This document shows, one piece after another, positions 49,214 to 59,717 of a DNA stretch of 64,000 bases (position 1 is its first letter; each line of letters starts with the position of its first letter). The position numbers and the translations under genes are program-made. The notes under the pieces were generated by a model, which was not told the origin of the DNA, made no database searches, and was given only the letters and a program-made list of their open reading frames with translations. Where the stretch lies: contig ML133412.1 in assembly GCA_003864495.1 (NCBI GenBank), forward strand, positions 620,001-684,000, written 5' to 3'. This stretch comes from Nemopilema nomurai. Taxonomy: Eukaryota > Cnidaria > Scyphozoa > Rhizostomeae > Rhizostomatidae.

Positions 49214-52200
49214 ATGAAGGATAATGGACATAATTATGAGTCTTCTTGTGAAGATTTCAGCTCGGCCTTCTTGCAAGAAGCCATATTTGAAAAGCAAGTC
49301 GGTGAAGTCGATAGGTATAATGAAGTGCTGAAAATAGTAACCAGTGGAAACATTTTCGAGCATAACTTTGAAGGATGTATTGAGGCGTTCCGCTCATGTG
49401 TCAGCTATCTAAATAGGGACCATGAGATTCTGGTTGGCACAATACTTAAAGTTGATTGGGTATCCAAAAAGCCTCAAATTGTTGAGGGATATGTTAATTT
49501 TCTGACAGAATTGGTTTCAGCTCAGACATTCTATTTACGAGGGTGCCTGAAGATGCTTCTTCAGAAATTTATACCCAGTGTCACTTTATTGACGAATTTG
49601 GATGGGATAAAGCTGAGCAATTTTGACTATGAAATGGATAATGTTCATAAGGCCATATTTGCGCTGGTAAGCATTGTACCAACAGCACCGCGACATCTTC
49701 TAAACAAGCTGAACGATTCGTTTCCATATACTGGCAAACATCAAGTTTTTCTACAGTTTTACATGAGAAATCTATTTCGTATCACCCAATACATGCCCAC
49801 ACTGCAAGTCAACGTGCTGGAGATAGTTATTGACAATCTACTAAAGATTGATTGCCAGATTTGCCAGCAAGATCTAGATGAGGAAGAAGATGATTCTGAA
49901 GATGAAGATTTTATTGACACGCAATTTGAAGTTGAAATAGAAGGTGACGTTGAAAGCTGTAAGAAGGGAGAAAAAGAAAAGAGTGATGAGATGAAAAATG
50001 ATACTGCAAGAAAACTGGATAACTTGATGCTTACATTTTTTGAACATATACACAAAACATGTTTTTCTGGCAAAATTATTGACTGGGCAAAATCAGAAGC
50101 ACTTTTTTCAGATCTGTTGCATGCCTTTGAGATGGTTCTTCTCCCTACACATGCAAGTGCTTATGTGCAGTTTGTCGTCTTCTATGTGTGCAGCTTTGAT
50201 CAGGTACAGTGAGCAGCTCTGATTTCTCATTGCTACAATGTTACCCCATGAATTCCTATGATATTTCACATGCTATTGGCACTTCTTTCTTTACATCAAG
50301 AAGCAAGAAGTACTAACACTAAGGTTCCTTATTTGCTAATACTTTTGGAGCTATGAGAGGTGGTACAATTTATGTGGAAAGTTTTGTGTTGTGATGAAAA
50401 TTACAGTGAATATTTAACTGACAGACACCAACCTTCAAATCTTTCATACTAACATTATTGTTTATCATTTTTCTTATGGAATCCGGTGTTGGCTGTGGAT
50501 TTGGTTCTTATCAATCAGAACAAAAAACATTAAGTTTTTCATAACAAAATTTACTGTATGTCAACCTTTATCTTTTGTAATAATTCATCAAAATTTGATA
50601 GTTATGGTCTTAAAGGATAACTATCATTGACTTCATGAAGCTTCAAATTGTTAGCAATCAAATTCAAATCAAGGGAGTTTCAACTGTAATTAGCTGTTTT
50701 CTACCTCGTACATTTGAAGCACATGACTAAAATTGAAACACAACAAGAAATATCAACATCTCTAAGCTCCTGGGATTAATTCTTAGATTTAATTGATATC
50801 AAATTCGTGGAATGAAAGAAAGCATTTCATCCATTTGAGATGGGCTTTCACCAATCACATCTTTATTGTTTCATTTTTCTTTTAGAAATTTGTCAGTTTC
50901 ATTATGAGAAAATCTCAAAAGCAAAACCAAACCTCAGTCTTTGGATAACCTTTCATAGTGAAAATGAATTATGCATCAAGTGAAACATTTTAGCACCCAC
51001 TTGGAAAATAGAGATTATTAAAGTAAAAGGAAGAAACTTTTATGCCAGAAAAATTCTCTAGCCAATAACAGCTATCTTCCCTATAAAAAGGGCATAAAAA
51101 ACAAAACTGGCAAAAAGAAGAGGTCTTTATATAATTCAGTGTCATTTAACCTTGCAAATTTGGTTGTGAGAATATTTTGTGCCCTTAGTCATCCATATGC
51201 CTTCTGCACAGGGAAATCGTGATTAGCTTCTAGTGCAAATCCACAATTCAACAATTCTATCGCATCAGCATATTAAATTTTGTTAACCAAACCACACCAA
51301 CCAAAGCCAAGTTAGGCAAATCACACTCTGGGAGAGTAGAATGATACCATAGAATGGCATAGTCAGATATATATGTTATATAATTGATCTCTTTGATTTG
51401 AATATTTACATATTTTTCCTCCAGATCTTGCCAAATATTTTGAAAAGTTTTCATATGATAAGAATCCAGTGATAAATATGGAATATTTTGTCTTGAGCAA
51501 AGATCTTAGATTTTGAATTGTTGTTATGGAACTAAGCAGCTTTTGATTTCAACAAAAATTAATTATTAAATGGTTAAATTGGTTAGATGATAATTGAAAT
51601 CATCAAATTTACAGGGATGTTTTTGCAAGCTTTCAATCAAAAGCAGGCATGTTTAGTCTTTTCTAGCCATTTTTAGCACAAAAATCCTTGTTTTTCATTA
51701 AAGTAAAACTCCTATCATGGCTTTAGTATACACTAACATGTACCATCTACAATTTTCTTTTAGTATTTTGCAAACAGTTTCTTGGAATTCTGTTGGCAGA
51801 AAGTCTGTGATCCCAGTGTTCCTGTTATATTGCGCCAAACAGCCTCTGCATATGTGGGCAGTTTCGTGGCCAGAGCAAAGTTCCTGCAGGCCGAAGTGGT
51901 GAGGACATGTCTTGTACTTTTCAGTGAGTGGATTAACAGTTACCTAAATGTCCTAGACTCATGTGTTTACCCAGACATAATCAAACATTCAGCTTTTTAC
52001 AGTGCCTGTCAGACTTTGTTTTATGTGTTCGTGTTTCGATTGAAATGTCTCATGCAGGATCCAGGATGGCGTGTGTATGTTAAAAAATTGAACTTGGATC
52101 GTATCGTGACCTCCAGGCTTAATCCTTTGAAGTTTTGCGCGCCCTCGATTGTTGATATGTTCGCACGAGTGACGCGTAAATACGAAGTCGTGTTTTGCTA

Positions 52201-52561
52201 CACGATTATCGAACACAATAAGCGTAGCTACCTTCCGACATCCGTAAGTAGCAGCACAAGGGACAAGAAGAACATGTTGGATTCTTTTTTCCCATTCGAC
52301 CCGTACTTACTGAAGAAATCTTCCAAGTTTATCAAACCGCTGTACCAGGAGTGGACTGGAATCGAGGATGACGTCAGTGGAAGATACGATGACCATGTCA
52401 GAGACACAAATGACAACCAAGGTATTGTCAGTCCGAAGAAAATGGAAGACATTATGATGAAGTTCAGCATCAGCCCAGGGACACCTAGGTTCGACATTTG
52501 TGTATCGCCTGGATTTCATCCTGAAATGATGAAGCCTGTTTCTTCACATTTTGGAGAGTAG
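49214..52561 (+). CDS. RRN3: RRN3 (TIF-IA), RNA polymerase I-specific transcription initiation factor
   Basis: RRN3 bridges RNA polymerase I to the promoter-bound selectivity factor for rRNA gene transcription in the nucleolus. Two coding exons, 49214-50203 and 51764-52561, join in phase 0 to give 595 residues, close to the roughly 650 of vertebrate RRN3. Family landmarks are the HEAT-like N-terminal half (RYNEVLKIVTSG, VFLQFYMRNLFR), an acidic loop DLDEEEDDSEDEDF near residues 218-230, and FARVTRKYEVVFCYTIIEHN. Others include FYSACQTLFYVFVFRLK and the C-terminal FFPFDPYLLKKSSKFI. The start is the first ATG of the frame. The intron (50204-51763) has consensus ends and no recognised content. 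The single intron is unusual beside the 23-exon PLD gene. Confidence 0.96.
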
Positions 52562-55517
52562 AACTCTTTCAATGTATAATTTCTTAAATTCGCAGCAATT
52601 ATTATAAGTTAATACTTAACTGCTGTTTTAATGCTAATGGCATGTTGATGAGTGTCTGCTCTAAAAGAAACACACAGAAAAAGCGGTGTATGATGTAGAA
52701 ACGTCAAAGAAATCGTAAAGGCGGGCCTTGAATGTTTATGGTACTTTGAGGTTTATCTGGATATCGGTGGTGCTTTTCCTCATATGCATTTTATCAGAAT
52801 AATCTTTTGTAGCAAATTTTGAGTGAGGTACTTGCAATTAATGAGTGCCATAACTGCCTTTCGATTTGGTCACAGTAAGAAAAAGTTCAAGCTGGCTGGT
52901 TTCAAGGATTGTTAGCTAGATGTGCTTCTGCTGAGTACGCTTCAGTTTTGGATTTACCTAATTGCCTGCATGCATTAAGGAGCTAAAAACGTTTGTATTC
53001 GACTTTGGGTTACCCACTTGTGCCAATGGATCCTCTTACACTCAGCCCCTCCCCACAAGCAACCCACCTACCTGCATGCTATGCTTTAATAATATGATGC
53101 GTATTTCCAATCTGTCAAATTCATCAGTACTCCTTGACATAAGGAGACCTTCGATGCTGTTTATACTTTGACTATAAAGGACGTGACCACGGTCCATTTG
53201 AAGGATTCATTGGCCTCCTTTTGGATATGAATAAGCCGTTTATGCGCAGAACAATTTGCATTGTGTTTTCAGTTATGTAGAATCTCAGTAATGTTGGTTG
53301 CAGTCTTGTAAGTCCCGTTATCTCCTGTGTAAATATTTGAAATTTTTGGGAATTTATGCTATTAATATAAAGGAACACTAGACGTGTTTTTGGCATTTGT
53401 CCATGTGTTTCTTGTTCCCTAAAGTCATAACAACTGATAGCTTGCACTGTTAGTTTAAAAGCTAATGTACTTTTAAGGATGTCGATAAGAAGTCGACTAT
53501 TTGCATGTTGTGTTTTTATGTACCTTTCTATTTCTGGTCCACTGTGCTTTTACGAATGCCCCCCGTAGCCAGCATAAATGGGCGTAACCCCTTTTTCTTC
53601 TACCTTGGTCACATCAACCTCATTTTTGAATTAAAAATTGCTTCGCTATTCGTTTGCCTTCTCCTTAAAATCTTTTGAGGTCAATAACCAAAGAGATTTA
53701 ATTTGTCATATAAAGATTTCATTGCGAATGTACAAACGCTTTTAAAACTTATTACAAATTCACATTCTATTTTATTTGTCACGATACTAGCAATACAGCA
53801 TAAAATAAATACTTGACATTAACATCATGCATCCAGAGTTCAAAAGAGAACCCGTCATTTAAAGTTGGATTCATTAGAAGTTGTCTTCATTTTTGTTTTG
53901 TTTCAAGGCCAAATCAACTGACAACAAATCTAGTAAAAAGATCTAGACAACTTATTTGAGATCTCGTCTGAACTCTAAAAGAGCTTGTGTGTTATTTAAC
54001 AATATCATAAATTAAAGCAGTTTTTCAACAGCCGACCAAAACATTAAAGTACTAAAAGTGATTATCTTTATTTAAAGTTTCGTCAATCTAATTTTTATCT
54101 TAATTTTATGAAATTAGAGGGGATTGTCGCTCTGCAACTTCTGATTATATTTCTGATTCCTGAAGATTCCCGTTCGAGTTATAAGCAACTTCAAGTTGCT
54201 ACTCTAAGCTTCACATTGAATTCGCGCAACATAAAACCCTCATGGTCTATACACGAATTGCGTGTAATACCCCGTTCACATTTTAGTTATCCCTTTATTG
54301 TGGGGTTTAGAGATTCTCCTGTAATTCTCACAGAGCCCAGAAAAAGTTATAGCCATCCTGCAACTGAAATTTTTAAATTCAAATTCTCCTCAATACCAAC
54401 TCAAAGCAAAAGAATCTTTTCAATTACTTTATTGTTTCTAATAAAAATTGCTAATAAAATTACATGATGAACCTGCCCCTGCTCCGAACCGTGGGGCCGT
54501 CAATTTTTCTCGATTCTGTTCTCGCATACACTAGACCCAACCTATTTTAGCTTGAACTCTCCTGTCCACACAGCACACGTGCATTGGACGTTTCTTATAC
54601 TTGAGAAGTAACACATCTAAATACGCGACGGTAACCAGAAGCGGTGTCGAACTATGAAACAGTCTCAAGAATTGCATGTTGCACCGGTTAAATGTCAGTC
54701 AGGTACCGGTACGGTATTGTGCAAAATTCGTAGCTGGTAGGGAGGTTTTATCAGATATCGGTGCTAGCATTGTGTCGGATCGTGCCCTTGTGTGTAAACC
54801 AGGACTGGCTCTTATACTCTCTGGTGGTAGATCAAGAAGTAATTCGATACTTTGTAAACAAGGTCTAGGTAACAATCCACCGCCACCCCTTGATAACCTA
54901 CAACCCTTTTGATAGTCAACACGACTTAAGGACAACAAACTTGTGAGATCTCTATACATATTCAGCATATGAAAGACCAATGTCTTGGATATTGTATATG
55001 CGATGGGTAAGACAACTGCACCCATAGATTCCGATAGGTTGAAGTGAAGAATTGAAAGCAAACATTATTTGAGTGGTTGGAACAGGGGAGGTTCCTCTGA
55101 TTTATCAAAATATGAGAACACCCTATAACTTTTTGACACTATTAAGCCAAAAGCGAACTTATTGCCTTAAATCTCTAGCAAAAAGACGTTCCCTAAAACA
55201 CAATACCACCCTAACACTCCTTTGTTTATATACTCGATTAATATTGAGTCCACAAAATAAAAGTCAAGTGATTCGTGCTCCTAATAATTCATCATATTAT
55301 TCTTAAATTTTTATCACAACTTTTCAAAAAGCTATTGAAATCGATTTACCAATCTCGTTTTAATTGAAGCACCCCGAAAGTATAAATTTTATTACCAAAG
55401 AATACGTGCGTAATAATTTAAATCCAAAAATTAATAATTAAAAAAATTATAGGTCCCGACATGACTTTGCATCTCTGAAATTACAAATCCAGTCGAAAGT
55501 TCTCTATGCAGAGGCTG
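52562..55517. other. RRN3 3' flank and intergenic DNA
   Basis: It contains the RRN3 3' UTR and then AT-rich DNA with no recognised gene. An open frame at 54108-54467 (+) starts with a hydrophobic run but ends inside a dispersed repeat. A stretch near 54385-54520 resembles 59248-59370. Confidence 0.4.
54385..54520 (+). repeat. Dispersed repeat, copy 1
   Basis: Shares with 59248-59370 the ordered blocks actcaaa-caaaa, ttcaat-a-tttattgtttct-at-aaaattgctaataaa and gtcaatttttct-gattctgtt, separated by similar distances. Divergence is considerable. The element type is unknown. Confidence 0.5.
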
Positions 55518-55764
55518 CCTCGTTTTGAAAGAAGAGCCTCGTTTTGAAAGAAGAGCCTCGTTTTGAAAGAAGAGCCTCGTTTTGAAAGAAGAGCCTCGTT
55601 TTGAAAGAAGAGCCTCGTTTTGAAAGAAGAGCCTCGTTTTGAAAGAAGAGCCTCGTTTTGAAAGAAGAGCCTCGTTTTGAAAGAAGAGCCTCGTTTTGAA
55701 AGAAGAGTCTCGTTTTGAAAGAAGAGTCTCGTTTTGAAAGAAGAGTCTCGTTTTGAAAGAAGAG
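55518..55764. repeat. 19-bp minisatellite, 13 units
   Basis: The unit cctcgttttgaaagaagag repeats exactly 13 times (13 x 19 = 247 bp), with a c/t variant (gagcctcg or gagtctcg) in some units. A diverged partial unit at 55765-55777 overlaps the stop codon of the neighbouring minus-strand gene. The minus-strand unit has no stop in any frame and 19 is not divisible by three, so long overlapping open frames appear; these are probably not genes. Confidence 0.97.
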
Positions 55765-55771
55765 CCTCGTT

Positions 55772-56362
55772 TCAAAGCTGCGTAGTGTCGTCCTGTTTTC
55801 TTTCCCTTTCAAACCGCTGGTTTTTCTTTATACGTATCCCGATTGCCTGGGCTCGCGCCAGACCGACAATTCCAGGAATCATAGTCAAAAAGCCTACTGC
55901 AAGGCAGCTTATGCCAAAATACCGTGAACTACTCCATCCAATTGTTTCTGGGCTCAATGCGGTTAGCACCACTCCGCCAATAAAAATAATCCCGCCAAAA
56001 ATCAAGAAGATTGCAAACTGACACAGCCACGTTGAAGCATTGTCGCGATTCGTTTTGACGTCATAACCATCCACGAATAGGTTATCCCGTATGTACAGTG
56101 ATGGGAGTTCGACTCTGAAGAAGTGTCCCTTGTCTTCCCACTCGTGCGCTCCTCCACTGCAACACAGAGGGCTGCACAGGTTGTCATAGACCGTTGATTT
56201 ATGGGGATTCTCGTTTATCAAAAGCTGGTACTCGCCATTATTGCAGCAGCCGCTTTTGGCATGCAACTCGACTTTGTAAGGCTGCCTTTCTATCTTTCCC
56301 TCGTCGCCAACCACTTCGAGGTGGAGTTTCCACGACCGATGGGCAGAGCAACAACCTCCCAT
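55772..56362 (-). CDS. Small membrane protein with MGGCC N-terminus and two C-terminal transmembrane helices
   Basis: An intact single-exon frame of 196 residues begins with ATG at 56362 (MGGCCSAHRSW). Gly2 with Cys4 and Cys5 fits N-myristoylation plus palmitoylation, which would hold the N-terminus at the inner membrane face. Residues 10-100 are soluble with several cysteines (GCCNNGEY, LCSPLCCSGG). Two hydrophobic helices follow at about 125-147 (FAIFLIFGGIIFIGGVVLTAL) and 157-177 (YFGISCLAVGFLTMIPGIVGLA), then a basic tail. The helix pair with PG in the second helix recalls the TMEM134/TMEM230 group, but this is a weak impression. The TGA stop lies within a diverged unit of the 19-bp minisatellite. 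An upstream exon with a different start cannot be excluded. Confidence 0.65.
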   Translation of the reverse strand: MGGCCSAHRSWKLHLEVVGDEGKIERQPYKVELHAKSGCCNNGEYQLLINENPHKSTVYDNLCSPLCCSGGAHEWEDKGHFFRVELPSLYIRDNLFVDGYDVKTNRDNASTWLCQFAIFLIFGGIIFIGGVVLTALSPETIGWSSSRYFGISCLAVGFLTMIPGIVGLARAQAIGIRIKKNQRFERERKQDDTTQL

Positions 56363-59247
56363 TCCGCTGGACAATCGACACTAAATTCAGTTCTTCTTCG
56401 ATATCAAAGAAAGCATCACCAATCTTGCTGCAACCTCAAAACTGCTCCTTCTTCTTGGTGAAACTGACGTCGAATGTTCTTTGTATGAACTGCAGTGGAA
56501 AACACAAACACATGAACACAGAATCTTAACCCCGATCGTAAGAGAGACATATAAGTGAGAGTGGTTTTTCGCAGGACACAATACAATAGTGCTTAATGGT
56601 TCATAGATATCCTATCTTGGCCGCAGAATAGGACGGTCAAGATAACTATTGGAGGAAGAAGTCATTTCTTTCCCTATCCTCAACAAGTAATTTTACCTGA
56701 TAGATCATCGAGTACACCTTCAATATGAACAAATTCGTAAATAGAAAATTGTAAAAGAAGTCTAAACCATTGGCTTTGGTACCAAAGAATTTTATAGAAT
56801 AGGTGGTCATGCTAGACTCCTTAATCGCCAACCCAGACGATTCGTCGAATCAATGCAGGCTGCCATTGTAGAAGGACCTGCTTGTTATTAATTTCTCTGT
56901 CAAATCTAATCAAGCGCCAATCTATACCGATGTTTTGAGGCTAGAAACGTCATTTCTTTGACAACTTCTTTGAAGACAACCTTTAATTATTGTCTAAACC
57001 TGTTTTGAAACTGCTCAAGCTTCAAGAAAACACTCTGGCTTCTAGAGAACACCCCCGGCTTTTGGAGAACACTGTGTTTTCTAGAAAACTCACTGAAAAG
57101 GCGACCTAGAAGCGGTTTCCATGAACACAATGTTGCCATAACGAAACGCCTGAGCAATATTGAAGCCCCAAACAAGAAATTTTAGAAAATTAGTGGTTCT
57201 CTAAGCAACAAAGCTATTTAAGTGACCAGACAAAGTACGTTTCGCCCAAAAACAAATGAAGTGTGACAGCTGAAAGTATTGCATACTTCGTCATTTACAA
57301 AACATTTTTTGTTGCTCATTCTGTTCTTCAATACTGGGCCTATTATGGTCGTTTATCGACTGGCTTCACGTTTTCGATTGATTACGCGTGTGTACGTCGT
57401 CTGTCGTGAGGAGATTCCCCATGATAAATGAAATTCGCACAGTCATTTGCAGACTTTTTAATGCCGTGCCAGGAAACATGGCGATCCAGAAAGAGTAATT
57501 ACCAAACACAGTGAAGAGAAGTGATGTGCCCAGACCATTTAGATTGATGGGGAGGGGAGGGGGCGTTCAGAAAAAAGTGACCAATTATACTTTTTGGCCA
57601 ACTTTTTCTCCACAGAAAATTTATTTACAGTTTCAAATCCACATAAAATTTGTTTACAGTTTCAAATATCTTCAAAGCTGCCAATTAAAGTAAAGATACT
57701 CAATGAATGGCCAACTATCTGGTTGTTTTCCAGACATGGGGCACACCCCAATCGGCACATTCGTGGTGAAGAGAATAACTTTAGAGGATAGTGACCGCTC
57801 GGCACTTGAGCATTACCAAATGACATAAAAATTGAACATCAAGTCACATCTTACTCCTCTGTAACAGTCACATAATCACCCACACACTACCAGTGCTTAA
57901 ACCATGCCAAGGCAATAACGGTCCCTAGATCATGTCAAACAATGCTGCCCTTTCCTTCTTGCCCTGATGGCCTAATAGTCAACTTGAGAAAAGCAGTTAA
58001 ATTTGGTGGAAAGTCCATCTTTGATCGTCTTTAATCACTACTTGGATAAATATTCTTGAAACATTTTCCACGCTGAACCGATTGCAACCTTGATTAAGTT
58101 AACTGTGTTCATGTGACAATTTTTTTTATCTTGAAGGTTAGCACACACGCCGACCTTTTGAAGCTCGGTTAGACTCTAAATAAAGGCCAATTATTAGCAA
58201 AATTAGCCAAGTTTGTGTCCTGCTTTCCTATAGGTTAATGGGCAAAATACTAGGATAATATGTTTATAAATGTCACCTGAATTTTCCAGCGATTAAAGAT
58301 GTTTCGCCTTGTTCGATGTTTTGCTCCTCCTTTAGGGTTGAACGCAAAAGACAGCCTTACGCAACTGCTCATAGAACGTTAGTAAAGCCAATTGGGCATA
58401 ATAGCGAGTGCTTTTCTTTTTGTCTTAGAACAAAACTTTGGTTCTGCTTTCAATTTGAGCTTCCTTTTCCAGCGGGGGAGTTTGAGGCCGGTATGCGGTT
58501 GATACAACAACCTAAATCTTTCAAAGAAATATTTTATAAATGCCTTTATTCATTTACAATTTACGCCTTGGGTTACTCCGTCTCTCGTGAGAATAAATCA
58601 CACTGTGACAGCTAACAAAGGCATTGCAGCCTCATAACTTGGAAATCAGAGAGGCGTTTGTGAATCGATCTACGATTATTGGGAATGGAAAGATTGGGAA
58701 TCAAAAGATTGGGAATCAAGGGGCACAATTTGAGGATTTTTTCAAGAGGAAATATTCCAAAAATTATTTCTCCTTTATCCTATTTCATTATCAATGATGT
58801 AAACAAATTTCTAGGTGGTAGGTTTCTGGATCTACGAGTCTCAGATGATTTATTTGTTACTAAAACATCTATAGATGGTACTAGGAAGCCCTCTATACGA
58901 CTGCTTTGCCTACTTTCAAGGCAAGTATTGTTCGGTCATCTCTCTGATGATTCGGAGCTTGACAAAAACGGACAGAGTTTTTTTTAAAGGCGGTACCCGG
59001 GGTGTTATGATTTACTCTTTTCAAAGCCTGAAGATGATAAGCTTGTCATGGACTGTTTAGATCTTAATAACTCATAAAAGTGATATCGAAATGCAGTTTT
59101 ATTCCATTGCTTAATCAATGGTGCTCAACTCGCAGTTATATCTGGCAAATGGTTTTTTTGTCCACAGTTATTCTCTGATCTTTGAATGTAATGCAGAATG
59201 CAGAAAACGTTATGACCCTCCCCGGCTGCAATTTTTATGATTCAAAC
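56363..59247. other. Gene-poor stretch
   Basis: No recognised gene. Short open frames at 58316-58615 and 58679-58987 (+) show no domain. Small local duplications occur (gattgggaatc near 58690-58720; agaaaac/agaacac near 57020-57090). Confidence 0.4.
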
Positions 59248-59370
59248 TCAAAACAAAAAGTCAATTTCAATCATTGTTTCTGATGAAAATTGCTAATAAA
59301 TCTTCCTCGAATATGACATTAAAAGGCAAAACCTCCCTCCGGTTCCATCAATTTTTCTTGACTCTGTTGC
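59248..59370 (+). repeat. Dispersed repeat, copy 2
   Basis: Counterpart of 54385-54520, with the same order of short conserved blocks, including gaaaattgctaataaa and tcaatttttcttgactctgtt. It ends about 150 bp before the 59525-59675 inverted repeat, which has no counterpart near copy 1. Confidence 0.5.
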
Positions 59371-59524
59371 AGTGGTCCATTTGGAACTGTTTAGTGGCCA
59401 ATTATGGAAGGAGTAAGCAAGTGTGCATCTCTTTTTCTATTCATCAACATATTTTTAGCCGAACCCTTTTGCTAATAGTCCTCGGAAAAAACTCTTGCTT
59501 AACACTTTGAAGCCATCCTAGATA

Positions 59525-59675
59525 AATTTAATGATGAGGACGACGATAAATAAAGAGTCCATGTTGTACTTGGCAAAAAACTTTAAAGCTATAACTAGCT
59601 TAAACAAAAAACTATTAAGTTTTTTGCCGAGTACAACATGGACTCTTTATTTATCGTCGTCCTCATCATTAAATT
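59525..59675. repeat. Near-perfect inverted repeat, 59-bp arms and 33-base loop
   Basis: The arms 59525-59583 and 59617-59675 are reverse complements except at one position, which would be a G:U pair in a plus-strand transcript. The 33-base spacer itself contains aagct/agctt. No target-site duplication or transposon ends were identified. Confidence 0.95.
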
Positions 59676-59717
59676 CATCAACAAGTTGCGCTTCCCAAAA
59701 TCCAAATCCATCAAATC
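59647..59717 (-). CDS. Possible terminal exon with acidic C-terminus
   Basis: On the minus strand an acceptor (attatctag) is followed by 22 codons with an acidic ending (VDEFNDEDDDK) and a TAA at 59647-59649. Acidic tails of this form are common at true C-termini, but no upstream exon was found. The exon overlaps the right arm of the inverted repeat, so the left arm would be an inverted copy of its 3' end. Confidence 0.25.

Noticed and set aside
55431..55812. Repetitive peptide frames (KRGSSFKTRLFFQNEALLS units) on the minus strand
   Set aside because: Artefact of a stop-free 19-bp repeat read in all frames; no start context, and the neighbouring gene ends at its edge.
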